This document shows positions 44,330 to 56,100 of a DNA stretch of 60,000 nucleotides, piece after piece (the stretch's first letter is position 1; every line of letters begins with the position of its first letter). Source of the stretch: Bolinopsis microptera. Lineage: Eukaryota > Ctenophora > Tentaculata > Lobata > Bolinopsidae. Below the pieces are notes generated by a model. It saw only the letters and a program-made list of their open reading frames with translations, was not told the DNA's origin and ran no database searches. The translations under genes and the position numbers were made by a program. Where the stretch lies: the NCBI RefSeq assembly GCF_026151205.1, contig NC_087077.1, positions 13,678,983-13,738,982 on the forward strand, written 5' to 3'.

Positions 44330-44948
44330 GGTTCTTTTGCGATAGTCAAAACGCGACAACTAGCGCTGGATGGCGACAACTAGCGCTATCCAGCGCTAGT
44401 TGTCGCCATCCAGCGCTAGTTGTCGCTATCCAGCGCTGGATAACGCTGGCCAGCGCAAAATATATATGTTCGATAATTGTCGCTATCCAGCGCTAGTTGT
44501 CGCCATCCAGCGCTAGTTGTCGTCATCCAGCGCTAGTTGTCGCTATCCAGCGCTAGTTGTCACTGGCTATGCGACACTGTCGCACGCGATAGTTTGCGAT
44601 GGCCAGCGCAACTGGCCATCGCAGAAAACAGTTCGATAACTAGCGCTGGATAGCGACAACTAGCGCTGGATAGCGACAACTAGCGCTGGCCAGCGCTAAG
44701 CGATAGCCAGCGCTGGCCAGCGCTGGCCAGCGCTGGCCATCGATATCCAGCGCAAACTTTTTGCGCTATTACCCGTCAGCTAGCGCTGGCCAGCGCTGGC
44801 CAGCGCTAACCAGCGCTAACCAGCGCAATGTATCGAAATCATATACTTGCGATATTACTCGGATGATGATTAATCACTTTGCACTCGACTGTCACGTGAC
44901 TTTTTTACCCATTCTCTGACTCTAGCTGGTTCTGAACGACTTTTCGAA

Positions 44949-45031
44949 ACCCTAACCCTCTAATCTGATCCCAACCCTAACCCTATAACCCAATCCTTAA
45001 CAAAAACATATGCTGAAACCCTAACCCTAAC
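44949..45031. repeat. Interstitial telomere-like repeats
   Basis: Degenerate CCCTAA arrays: ACCCTAACCCTC, CCAACCCTAACCCTATAACC and AAACCCTAACCCTAACGG, within the central part of the AGCGCTGG element. They match the animal telomere repeat TTAGGG on the other strand. Confidence 0.8.
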
Positions 45032-45292
45032 GGTAATTATTAATTATATAAATACATCGATTGAAGTTGGTTACAACTATCGGGGGCCCTGTTAGAACAA
45101 TCTCGAAGATCGACTGTAGAGTGATTTAGCAGGCTAGATATTAGTAATAGTATTACTCGTCAGCCAGCGCTGACCAGCGCAATATAGTTGCAATATTACT
45201 CGTCAGCTAGCGCTGGCCAGCGCTAGCCAGCGTTGGCCAGCGCAAAATATAAAAATCAAATATTTGCGATATTACTCGTCAGCTAGCGCTGG

Positions 45293-45415
45293 CTAGCGCC
45301 AGGCTAGCGCTGGTTAGCGCTGGTTAGCGCTGGCTAGCGCTGGTTAGCGCTGGCTAGCGCTGGTTAGCGCTGGCTAGCGCTGGTTAGCGCTGGTTAGCGC
45401 TGGTTAGCGCGGGTA
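45293..45415. repeat. TAGCGCTGGT/C tandem array
   Basis: About 12 head-to-tail decamers of the type TAGCGCTGGT or TAGCGCTGGC inside the right arm of the 44330-45728 element, each with the palindrome AGCGCT. Confidence 0.85.
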
Positions 45416-45982
45416 ATAGCGCAAAAATTTTTCGCTGGATATCGATGGCCAGCGCTGGCTATCGCTTAGCGCTGGCCAGCGCTGGCCAGCGCTAGTTGTC
45501 GCTATCCAGCGCTAGTTGTCGCTATCCAGCGCTAGTTATCGAACTGTTTTCCGCGATGGTCAGTTGCGCTGGCCATCGCAAACTATCGCGTGCGACAGTG
45601 TCGCAAAGCCAGCGACAAATAGCGCTGGTTAGCGACAACTAGCGCTGGATGGCGACAACTAGCGCTGGATAGCGCTAGTTGTCGCCATCCAGCGCTAGTT
45701 GTCGCGTTTTGACTATCGCAAAAGAACCGAATTGTAATCTGCTTTGATCATTAGTTTCCATCTCTTCAATGTATCAGCCAATTAAATAAAGATACTTGAT
45801 GTTGTATTGATGCTGCAGCTAGATGTGTAATTTCCTTTCACAATATATCTACCTATAATTATCAAATTATCATACAAAATATACTTTATATAGTATAATA
45901 TACTTGTTATAATTTATTATTATCTGATATTTTGATAATATTATTAATGATCTCCTCAGTAAGGTGTGTACTTGTGTTGCGG

Positions 45983-47167
45983 ATGGAGGGGAGCTTGAAA
46001 GTCTATGAATGTGAAGAATGTTCTTACAGTACTAAATATGAGCATTACTTGGAACGTCATACCAGAACTCATCTTGACAAGGTTAACACATCAAACAATC
46101 TACTGCACGATTCTGTAAAAATAACTTCTGCACTTGGAAAGCAAGATCCTGTCAAGATTACGTCACCTGCATTGCAACAACAAGAGTCAGGCGATGTAAA
46201 CAAGGCCCAAGATACCATGTTAACTGAGTACAAAGAGTGTGTGCCGTCAGATGATTCGACAACCGATTCAGAATGTGATAAGACTGAAAATTATGAGGTG
46301 GTGGAGGGACCTACAAACTCTACAAAGAAGGTTAGACGTGACCTGAAAAAGGAAGAGCTACCTGGTCTTCAATTCCAAGATGGGGTTTATCATTGCCACT
46401 TGTGTCAATATAAAAGCACCTGCACATTAGCCGTTAAAAATTATATTAAAGTCAAGCACCTTGGAGAAGCTCTGTTTTCATGTAAAGAGTGTGATATTCA
46501 ATTCTTTGCTCAAAAACCGTTCTATAAACATAATTTTCGTTTTCATCCTTCACGGGTTAAAAAACGCCCTTATCCTGTCAAAAAAGAACATGCCAAACTT
46601 TTTTCATGTCCAGATTGTAGTTTTACTACATATATTATATATCGAAAAACTGTTTTTCAGAGACACTGTTCGATTCATGTGGTCCCAAAAAGTGAACTAT
46701 TTACATGCCATGTATGTCTTATAGATTTCAAAACACAAAATGGTTTGAAAATTCATTATGGAACGTGGCACAGAAGAGGTGAACCATTATCTTGTGACTT
46801 GTGTTCTTATACAACAAAAGGTTATAAATCGTTGGAAGTACATATTCGTAGGCATACCAAAGAGTTCAACCTGTTCTGTGATAAATGTGGAAAAGGATTT
46901 GCGTCACCGAAAGAGCTAAAGAGTCATGGGTTGTTCAGCGCATGTTCTGGACTAGCACATGTTATAAAAATGCATAATTGCAGTTATTGCGATTACTCAA
47001 CAAGATTTAAAAGAGTTTTGATGGATCATGAGTATGAGCATGGGTCAAAAAAGCCACCCTATAAATGTGAGCTAACAGATTGTGATTTTACCTCTTTCTA
47101 TAGAAGGAGTCTGCAAGAGCACGAGAGGAAAAAACATGGAATATTTGTAATGCCACGGATTCAATAA
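45983..47167 (+). CDS. C2H2 zinc finger protein, copy 2
   Basis: 394 residues from the ATG at 45983. The homologous block starts at the acceptor-like CAG at 45957-45959. The finger plan is the same as the gene at 42662. The N-terminal third is nearly identical at DNA level (a handful of changes plus a 9-bp insertion coding for an extra NST near residue 113), whereas the finger region differs at many residues, including the recognition helices. Finger 2 reads VKNYIKVKH in place of VKNHIKVKH, losing a zinc ligand. The last two fingers, HNCSYCDYSTRFKRVLMDH and YKCELTDCDFTSFYRR, stay conserved. Probably functional, with a changed DNA target. Confidence 0.82.
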   Translation: MEGSLKVYECEECSYSTKYEHYLERHTRTHLDKVNTSNNLLHDSVKITSALGKQDPVKITSPALQQQESGDVNKAQDTMLTEYKECVPSDDSTTDSECDKTENYEVVEGPTNSTKKVRRDLKKEELPGLQFQDGVYHCHLCQYKSTCTLAVKNYIKVKHLGEALFSCKECDIQFFAQKPFYKHNFRFHPSRVKKRPYPVKKEHAKLFSCPDCSFTTYIIYRKTVFQRHCSIHVVPKSELFTCHVCLIDFKTQNGLKIHYGTWHRRGEPLSCDLCSYTTKGYKSLEVHIRRHTKEFNLFCDKCGKGFASPKELKSHGLFSACSGLAHVIKMHNCSYCDYSTRFKRVLMDHEYEHGSKKPPYKCELTDCDFTSFYRRSLQEHERKKHGIFVMPRIQ

Positions 47168-47924
47168 TTTATTAATTTCTTTATATGTTATAACGTTTGC
47201 ATTTGTTTAGGTGTTCAAGTTTATGTGTTCATTTACCGACTGTAAGTTTAACGTTTCAAAGATTATACAACAACTTGATTTGGGACCATTTTCGAGATAA
47301 ATTTTAGTTTCCTTAACCTTAAGGGGCTGCAGCCTGAACCCTGTTATTAAACGAACATTTTATAATTTAAATTTTTTAAATCAAATGTTTTGGTTCAATC
47401 TGGTCCAAAAAAAAAAGCACTTGTTGGATGTCATTATTGGTAAATGTATTATTTTTAGTTTTTACCGCAGTAATCATGAATAAATGAATTATGTAAATCA
47501 ATAATCCTTTCAAGAATAATTTGAGATCCCTTAAAAAGTTAAGAATTTATTTTTATTGGCACGCTTTCCACTTTCTTTGACTTTCAAGTAGCATGAGTTA
47601 TTTAAAACATTAAATTGAGTAAATTAAGATTTCTTACATTTTCTTCATCAAGTATATCATTATAACTTTATAATGACGAATTGGAGCATATTTTCATTGA
47701 TTGATAAATTTGAATACTTCAATTGTTTTTCTTGTTGAGATTTTATACAACAAGGTTAAAAGTACTTAGAAAGTATGATTACAGCTGTACTTTTAAGGCA
47801 GATGCTATTTCAACCAATTATCGAGTAATCTTTGACAGCACGGTATCATCTGAATTTTTCGTTTGATCGAACTAACATTTTTATTTCAGGTAATGGCTTT
47901 CGAGCACTGTAAAACTCGTGACAG
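47168..47924. other. Spacer and probable PEX6 5' UTR
   Basis: No gene recognised. An acceptor-like TTTTATTTCAG at about 47890 lies 35 bp before the PEX6 start codon and suggests a non-coding first exon further upstream. Confidence 0.45.
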
Positions 47925-50409
47925 ATGACTAAAACTTGCCAAAGTGACACTTCGATTCGCTCCTACTTCATGATAGATCCTTCCACCCATATAACAGTCA
48001 CTCCACCAGCGTTGAAGCAAAAACAGAAAGTTTTAGTGGAAATAGACAAATATGCGGAGTATTCCTATAACTTAACTCATATCGAAGCATCCCGTCACTT
48101 GATCGCTCTCCGGAGTAAATCCGGCTCTGTCCTCATCAGACAGCAAATAGACAGTCAAACGAAATCAGTAGTTTTGAATTCATGTGACCATTTCAATCTG
48201 TTTAATTCGAACGAGGCAACTGGAAAAAAGGCCAAGGTCGCAATACTATCCTCGCCACCTGTCCATGCTTCCTCTGTGACGATCAGTCTAGTTCGGTCCG
48301 GTAAACACGCTGTCACTAACTTCACCGAACATCTAAAAATATTTTTTGAAAGTCCCAAAATTTTACACTCAGGACACATATTTTGCGTGAAGATCCCAGT
48401 AAGCACACCTGCAAACATTCCATTGACTGCGTGGTTAAAACACACTGCTTCCAACAAAAACTTTATCCAGCCTTCCTATTCAGTTTGTTTCAAAGTCATT
48501 TCGGCCGTGGAAGGCGAAAAGAAGTTGTCGGAATTTTTCTACATCAGCTCTGGGAAAACTACTCTTTTTGAAATCTCCAACGTTCACGAGAATATTCCAA
48601 CGTTTGTTCCGCATCAGAGAGTTGACTTGTATTACTCATCAGAGATTGAAGTTTTGAAGAGTCAGCTTAAAAGGGATATTTTCGTCCCAATAGTTCTTCC
48701 TGGTGAAAAAGGTATGGTTTATATTATTATTTGTATAATACATACATTACCATCGGGATTCGATTTAGGGTTTCTATTTTTTTCTTTCGGTTTCTTCTGA
48801 TTTTGATTAGATTCTTCACTGTTCCTACAGGCTAAACCTTAACTCTTTTTAGAACACGGTATGAAGCTTAATGTTTGAAGCAAATACCCAAAATCTTAAA
48901 TTAGCTCCTATATTATATTTATTTAGTTATCGGTACATCCTATCGAATTTTCAACCGACACTGTACTTTTGAAATAACCTTTAATTAGAATTAGAATTAT
49001 AATCAAATTGTAAGGTATATGTTGGATTTAACACCCACTCTCCCTCAGGAAGCTGCAAGTCGGAGGTAGTACATAATCTTGCCGGACATCTCGGAGTTGG
49101 CCTGTACCACGTTCCAGGTGTCAACTTTTGTGGGGAGGCTCCAGGAGCTCTGGAGAACAAATACTCCACCCTCTCAGATAACATTGCCTTATCTCTACCG
49201 TGTCTTGTTTACCTGGATAATTTAGAGCTGCTGGGTAAAACCCGTGACGGAAGTTCTGTTGACCCGAGGGTTGTGCTGGCACTCGGCCAACTGTTCGAAC
49301 GGGTTCGGAGACTATGGCAGGAAGGAAAAGTGTATGTTATTGGTGGTTGTTGTGAGACTAGCAGTGTCGCTATGCAGATTAGACACCTTTTCGATTCATG
49401 CGTTGTGTTGCCTTCTCCTAAAGTCGAGAAATTATACAGCTTTTTGAGCAGACACGTTAACATCGACAAAAGCCCAGTACTTGAAAAAGATGTGAAACGG
49501 AAACTTACGAAAATGTCTCTTAGAAAGACTCTTAAGTTTATCGACGAACTTCAGATGCAGCTTGGTTTAGGTCTCAACGATAACGAAACTGTTACTCCGG
49601 ATAAATGTAGAAACGTTCTCCAAAATATGAGACTGGCAGAACCAACTGAGACCTCTGGAGTTCCGGACACAAAATGGGAGGACATTGGAGGAATTGATCA
49701 CGTGAGAAGAGAAATCGAGGAAACGATAGAGATTCCTCTCAAGTATGCTGAGCTGTTTGGACCGGGAATTAGAAGGTCTGGTCTACTTTTGTATGGTAAG
49801 CCTGGATGTGGTAAAACCATGGTGGCTCGAGCCATTGCTAGTCAGTGTAATCTTAGCTTCATCAGCATTCAAGGACCTGAGCTACTGAACAGTTTCGTTG
49901 GACAAAGCGAAGACAATGTTAGGAAAATTTTCGAAAACGCCCGAAATGTAGCCCCTACTGTTTTGTTTTTCGATGAAATCGACGCTATAGCTCCAAAACG
50001 CTCAGGAGGTGTCATTGACAGAGTGCTAGCCCAGCTCCTTTCAGAAATGGACGGTATTCAATCTAGTAGCAATGTCTTTATAATCGCTGCTACAAACAGA
50101 CCCGAACTGCTTGACCCAGCTCTCCTGCGTCCGGGACGTCTCGATAAAAGGGTCGAGGTGTCTGTTGGTGCAGATGTGGAGTCAAGAGTTCAAGTATTCC
50201 AGGCTCTGTCTAGGAACCTTAAACAGTCAGATAAGGTAGATTTTAAAACAGTGAGTGAGATCAGCGGTCCACTGAGTGGAGCTGAATGTTATGGGGTTCT
50301 GTTGGAGGCGTGCTATAATGCTATTCAGAGGTGCATTCAGTCTGGGGAAAAGGAGTTCCTCATTAACTTGAATGATTTAATCTCTTCAGTGCATTCCCGT
50401 GGCAGGTGA
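47925..50409 (+). CDS. PEX6: Peroxisomal AAA ATPase PEX6, 2 coding exons
   Basis: Exons 47925-48711 and 49049-50409, phase 1, GT-AG, 715 residues (human PEX6: 980). PEX6 works with PEX1 as a hexamer that extracts ubiquitinated PEX5 from the peroxisome membrane. Visible: an N-terminal domain of about 260 residues; a reduced D1 module starting with a degenerate P-loop (GEKGSCKS, split by the intron), then GVNFCGEAPGALENK; and a full D2 AAA domain with KWEDIGGIDHVRREIEETI, Walker A GKPGCGKT (512-519), Walker B LFFDEID (568-574) and the second region of homology ATNRPELLDPALLRPGR (610-626). D2 shows all catalytic residues, so it should be an active ATPase. The shortness is mostly in the N-domain and D1. 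Confidence 0.92.
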
Positions 50410-51286
50410 TACATTTTGTAGGTTAAAATGGGGCAATTTTATTTGTTGATTTAGATGTTAGTACTTTTCTGAAGAAAGTGTAATTGTTTTAATATGTTGA
50501 AGTAATGTTTATGTGTCATGATATATGTTTTAGAAATGATCAATTTTAAACAATTGTTTTTCTAATGAAAAGCTCAAATAGCGTTGTCACTTTTGAACTT
50601 TTAATTTATGCTATTAATGTTTCATTTTTTATATAATTTAATAAACCCCTGTAAATTCAACATCTAGAAGTATTACTAAAATATGGACATTGGGAATTGG
50701 GATATTTCGTAAGAAAATGCTGTTAGAAACAGACATTAGACACTCCTCAAGCTAACTCATAAACTTGTCAGCAATTGATATTTAAAAATTCGTAAAAGTT
50801 ATTATTTTGACCGAGTCAGACATGCACCTGATATATGAAGAGAATAATTTAAGGGTCACATTCTGATCAGTGCGTGTTTCATTGTAATTGATATATAACT
50901 CAGCTTTCTATAATAGATAATATGTAATAGTAGCCCTACTAAATTGCTCCATTAGTTTCCGCATACTAGAACACAGATTCTACAAAATGCAAATTCGAGC
51001 CTTGAAGGGTTTATCATTCATATTGTCTGGGTTCTGTGCAGTTTTTTTCTGACTTTAATCTTCTGTTAAATCTCATTCTGCTTTATTATTGTCCATGATA
51101 CAAGATGATATGATATACGATGCTTAAGTTTCCGGAAACATTAATATAACATAATTAATATAATGTCAATACTAAATAATCTGAGCACACTATATTAAAT
51201 CTATTTGCGAGTTTTGGAATCTCCGATCTTTGGATAGTATAATAATATCAGTAACAAGTTTGTTTGTGGGGGCCAGTTACTTTTCA
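50410..51286. other. Convergent intergenic region, PEX6 and EXD2-like
   Basis: 3' ends of two convergent genes. AATAAA occurs at about 50640 on the plus strand. Nothing else seen. Confidence 0.5.
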
Positions 51287-52889
51287 TCAATAGCAAGTTT
51301 GTTGGTGGGGGCTTGCTGCCCTTCGTATTTCCGGAATTTCCTCATCCTCGCCCTCACTTTCGGAAATTTCTCGAAGCACTTCTTCTCGTTTTAAACGTCT
51401 TCTCAGTGCTTTTGATAGATGTGTCGCTGGTTTTGCTGGAAATTTTTAATTAATTGGCTATGTTCTTATGTTCACTGCTACTGACTACTGAGTATAGCTC
51501 AGTTATATAATAAGTTGTTCATAAAACAAAAAAATTCATCAAAAAACTGTCATTTTAGGAGAATTTTCATCCTATTTTATAATGTTAAATTACATACCTA
51601 CAGCTTACCAGTTTTTAAAATTTTCAAATCAAAAAATTTAAAATCCAATTATGGAACATAACTTGTATTGGTGAATTTTGTATATTTTAATGGTTTAAAA
51701 ACAACTTTAAAGTACCTGGCAGATACTCCTTTATCTTAAGCTCTGGGTGTTCCTTGTAGATAACATGCATCAGCTCCGCAAAATCTGTCCTATCATTGAA
51801 GGGTCTATCCATCACTGGCTTGCAGATTCCAGCCAACTTCAGTTCAATATCTGAGATTTTCAAGTTGGGATTGAGGTTTGGAGATGCAAGGCAGTGTGCT
51901 ATTTTCAGTGCTGCCCAGGCGTCCAGCGCAGCGTACTTCATCTGTTCTGGTGACAGCACTTTGCAGTTCCAGTCACCTGCTCGTAGGTCTAAACTTTTGT
52001 CCATGCTGATGTTCAGGAGTGTTTCTGACAAGGCCCCCAATCCTTGTCTGGGTCTCCAGCTTCTTCTTTCTTCCAACATGTTAAACCTGCCGTGTTTCAG
52101 TTAAATCTTTAAATTACTGCCGAAACTGATCAATTTACGGAATATTTAGCGGAAGAAAATTACAAAACCCCTCAAACCTAATGATAAATACTATAGCTAT
52201 CATGAGTAACGTGCGTCACAGCTCTTTATTATATATAACAAGTACGATATTCCAAACGGTTCCTGACTCCTGTGATTGTAGGAAGTAGGCACCTGTACCT
52301 AATGCCTATAATGTACCTATCATATTTACCTGGGGTTGAACTGTTTCTTGCTTTGGAGCTCCCTCTCGTGCTCTTGAATCTTCTTCCAAAAATATTCCTG
52401 GTACGGCTTGCTGTGGTTCATCAGTTTCCGTAGATCAACTTTACCTGTAGAGATTTTCAGTTAGGGCGTTTCATGAGTCTTCTTGTCATACAAATTATAT
52501 CACTGTTCCGTTAATAAGTTGATAGGCATTACATTTTAAGATTTACAAGACGTAACCTATTAAATAATATTGACCTTACCTTCTAGAGGCATTTTGAAAT
52601 CCGTCATCATCTTTTCCCCGTCTCTCGATATACTGACCCCAAACTTGATGACGGACGAGTCCTGCAGGAACCTCTCCAAGCACTCGGTAATAACCATCTG
52701 TTTCACTCTGATCAACAACACAGTCTCCAGAGTAGCTATCTGAATTAGTGATATCTTCTTTTTCTTGATCCACTCACAGTCGAACCCCACAAACTTCGCT
52801 CCACCCAATTTAGTCTTGATTAGATCGTCACATGTGATCGCGTCTTCGATTACAAAAGTTTCAAATTTGGGCGAGGTTTCCTCCGTCAT
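51287..52889 (-). CDS. EXD2-like 3'-5' exonuclease, 4 exons
   Basis: Transcript-order exons: 52889-52580, 52444-52330, 52086-51716, 51435-51287, GT-AG and in phase, 314 residues. This is a DEDDy exonuclease domain: motif I GAKFVGFDCEW, motif II region FGVSISRDGEKMMTDF, then GLGALSETLLNISMDKSLDL and motif III YAALDAWAAL (Tyr and Asp). The closest remembered family is EXD2, which shares SLxxLAETVLN..LDKSL..R.xxW. Family members degrade RNA or single-stranded DNA, and in vertebrates EXD2 acts in DNA end resection and at mitochondria. The C-terminal HNH-like half of human EXD2 is absent; instead there is a charged tail (RRRLKREEVLREISESEGED). A WRN-exonuclease-type relative is the alternative. 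Confidence 0.83.
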
Positions 52890-53164
52890 ATTAAGAGCAT
52901 ACTATTAGGAACAAACGGCTTGAAAAACTGTAAACTGAGAAAAGCTGGTGAGAGTTTCACTGTCAGCTTTTTGATGTGATATCATGTGGCAGGTCTTCAT
53001 GTGATCTTGCAGTGAACATCGTGTCCTGTTTGACTGTCGGTCTACAAAACCACTGGTTAGTGGTTATCTGACCAATTACCATATTTAATGACCATTTAAT
53101 TGTTTAATTACTGATCTAAACACTATGACGTACCCTACGAACTAACAGCAACCTCACAGTTATT
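52890..53164. promoter_or_regulatory. Shared bidirectional promoter region
   Basis: Only 275 bp separate the start codons of the EXD2-like gene (minus) and MED24 (plus), so both promoters and 5' UTRs must fit here. No TATA box is obvious at a sensible distance; short GGTTAGTGGTTA and GACCAATTACC motifs (a possible CCAAT box near 53072) are present. Confidence 0.6.
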
Positions 53165-56100
53165 ATGGTGGAGACAGTAGAGGAGAGCCGCACAGTACTG
53201 ACAGCATGGAAGGAGAGGTGGAGTGACGAACAGTGGCTGTGTGAACTCATTGATAACAGGCACAAACACGACCCTATTAAACTCTCTAGTTAGTAGTTTT
53301 ATTACACTGCAACTGGTTATTAGAACTATTACACTGCAACTGGTTATTAGAACTATTACACTGCAACTGGTTATTAGAAATATTTAGCCTGGGCAGGAAT
53401 TGAACTTCATAGATAGATTTGATAACCTTTTATTTTGGCCCTCCAATCAATGAGGTAAGGTATAAGATCGCTTAAGTCCGCGTCGGTCATATTTCTAAAT
53501 ATTATTAACTTTCAGATGTTGTTTTGGAACTGTTATCTGTTGGCAAGAAGCCAAATCTGCAACTGTTACATTATCTTGACCTCGCTATCGCGTGTCAAGC
53601 TGTACCTTTGTGTGCTTTTATCAGAGCAGTTCATGGCAGGTTAGAACATGTTGATATAATGCAAATGTGACTGCCACTCAAAAATCTTGATCTTGTTGTA
53701 TCGCTATCTGGTTAAATTCCACAATTAATGTCACATTGTTTTGGGTGCGTTATTTTAATAAAAACCGCAATGTTGTCATTATATCATCAAGCTGCAATTG
53801 TATTTATGATGACGAAGTTTCAGGGCTAAGAGCGGATCATTAGATATCATCAACAGCTTAGTTACAACCGTTTCCAATCACATGGCAAATCTAAGGTACA
53901 TTTTGTTAATAATAGGTGATTTATTACACTTTTTATATTTGAATTAATACATATTTTTTAAAATGTATCATAAGTTAACACAAAACCTTATGCATCTAAT
54001 GTTTAAAAATATTTCAGCTGCCCAATGAATAGTTCATGACGTGTTAAGCTCGGACAAAGGATTTTATATTATTAGTAGCATATTCACATATCCCACTAAA
54101 CTTTGAATAACATGTGCGTTTTCAGAGATGAAGTAGACCAAGAAGACCCAGCCAAGTTACCCACTTCTCTTCTAGCTCTTGTAGAATGGCTGGTGTACGT
54201 TCAAGTTAACGCCATCAAGCAGCTTTCTTTCGGTATGTTATAATTGTGTCTTCAAACATTTGCATTATATATTTGTACCATAGAGTACTGGGCATCTCTA
54301 AGCAGATTGAATTGTTGTTGGGCGAAATGTCATCTCGAAATATACTCTTACCCAATCGGAAGCATGAGATGGGCCTAGTCTAGTATGACAATTCAGCAGA
54401 AAGGGTCTTCACAAAGTTAGTGCAGTAATGCGCGGAAAATATTTTTGTGTAGATTTGCATCGTAAACTAGCAATAAATGCGCGCTCTGCACATTTCAAGC
54501 ACGATTCGTATTTGCCTCGCTCTTCGTCTTTATCAGATAGATGTTTATTATGATGGAGTAGTGGACACAAATCACAATATAGCCTAGAGGCCTGTACTCA
54601 TGCCTGAGTTTCATTCACTCCAAAATCACACGAGCTTTCTAAAAATAGCCACGTTTGCGAAATAACTCAGCTTACGCAACGTTATTAGTGCGATATTGTT
54701 TTCTGTTACAAGTGTCAGCTGTCTCGTACCTCATTAAGTATTGCTTCGACTTTGAGGAGTTGACTACTACCAACATAGCGACCTTTAACCAGCGTCAACC
54801 GACAATCAATCAGATTAGTAAATCTATGTCTAAATATACACTCCATTTCTCCATTAGAGGTTTATTAGATGTAGCCGCAAATATTGGGTTCGCCCTACTG
54901 TGCCAAGTTCGTCACCGTTGTTGGTTGTTGGTTGTTTTCTAACTAATTTAATCAATTTAACGCCAAACTCACTCTTCAGGCACGGAGGAAGAATGTTTGT
55001 CACTTTTCCGAGGATGCACATCTATAATACAATCAATATCCGAGGATATACTGCTCTCCTCGCTGGCTCCTTTGTGGGGCGCTGGGAGATGGCAAAACCT
55101 TACTTCTGCTACTCAAAACATTCACATTCCCCTTGATGCTTGTGAGTTATCTTTTTGTGCCTAATTTTCGGAACTCCCGGACCTATGTGGCAAGCATGCT
55201 CCCTGAAAAAAAATTGTTCCCCCTACTCTTGCCGAAGGCAAAAATATCGTAGGGAATAAGTAATCGGGTTTGGATATATGAGGTGGCCCGACGGTCCTAC
55301 AAAAGTCTGCTCCTTCGCAATATAGACCACTCCCCTATGCTATAATTATGTGTATAAAAGGAGTCTATTTTGCGCGCGCGACGCCAGTTATGTGTTATTA
55401 ATTACAGGCACAGCAACCAGTTTTTGGTGCTTGACGACTGTTACACAGGTTTCCATCGGGTTAAAATTCACTCTAATTCATTATTATAGCATATTAGTCA
55501 TCTGAGCGGATCAATCATCAATATACCTTACAAGACATATTTATGTGGATCATAATCAGCGGGGATCGAAATTATGGGGGAACGAAAATATGGGGATTTT
55601 TTTCAGAAATACAGTAATTCAGTACGAAACTTCAGAAATTCAGTATAGTACGAAAATATGGGGATTTTTTCCCATTTTTTCCAAAAATCCCTAAATTTCG
55701 TACCATATAAATATGTCTCGTAAAGTAAGTGTTATTTTGGTAAAACAAGCTTAATAAATTACCGAGTGATAAAATTCAGCAAGTCAAAACAAATTAAATT
55801 ATGATATCAGCTGATAAACTCGTGGCTGATCATTTAACAGTTGATCGAAATTTAATGGTAAAAAGCGAAAACATAGGTAAGAAAAGATGTTACTTTACAT
55901 TTACATTCAAGAAGCAACTAAGATCAAGATTGCGGTATGCTTTTAAAGAATCCTATATCAAATCAAAGGCTCGATAGTCGATGGTGCTGTAGATGTGTCG
56001 AGTAAGCATCAAAATGTATTAGTTTATGTTAGATACAAATAATAACTAAGATGAGACAGAATATTTTATTACAGTCAATAAAGTTGGCATACGATGCAAT

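Larger units (their letters stand above)
44330..45728. mobile_element. AGCGCTGG-rich foldback element, 8-bp TSD
   Basis: The element begins GGTTCTTTTGCGATAGTC and ends with its exact complement, GACTATCGCAAAAGAACC. Both ends are flanked by GAATTGTA (44322-44329 and 45729-45736), an 8-bp target-site duplication as made by hAT and a few other superfamilies. Long inverted arms are built from AGCGCTGG, GACAACTAGCGCTGGATAGC and TAGCGCTGGTT units. The centre (about 44830-45170) is unique, with telomere-like CCCTAA repeats. No coding capacity. It sits between the two zinc finger copies. Confidence 0.88.

Noticed and set aside
54655-55136. Short plus-strand frames as separate small genes
   Set aside because: The second overlaps MED24 exon 5 in the wrong frame; the first lies in intron 4 with no similarity.
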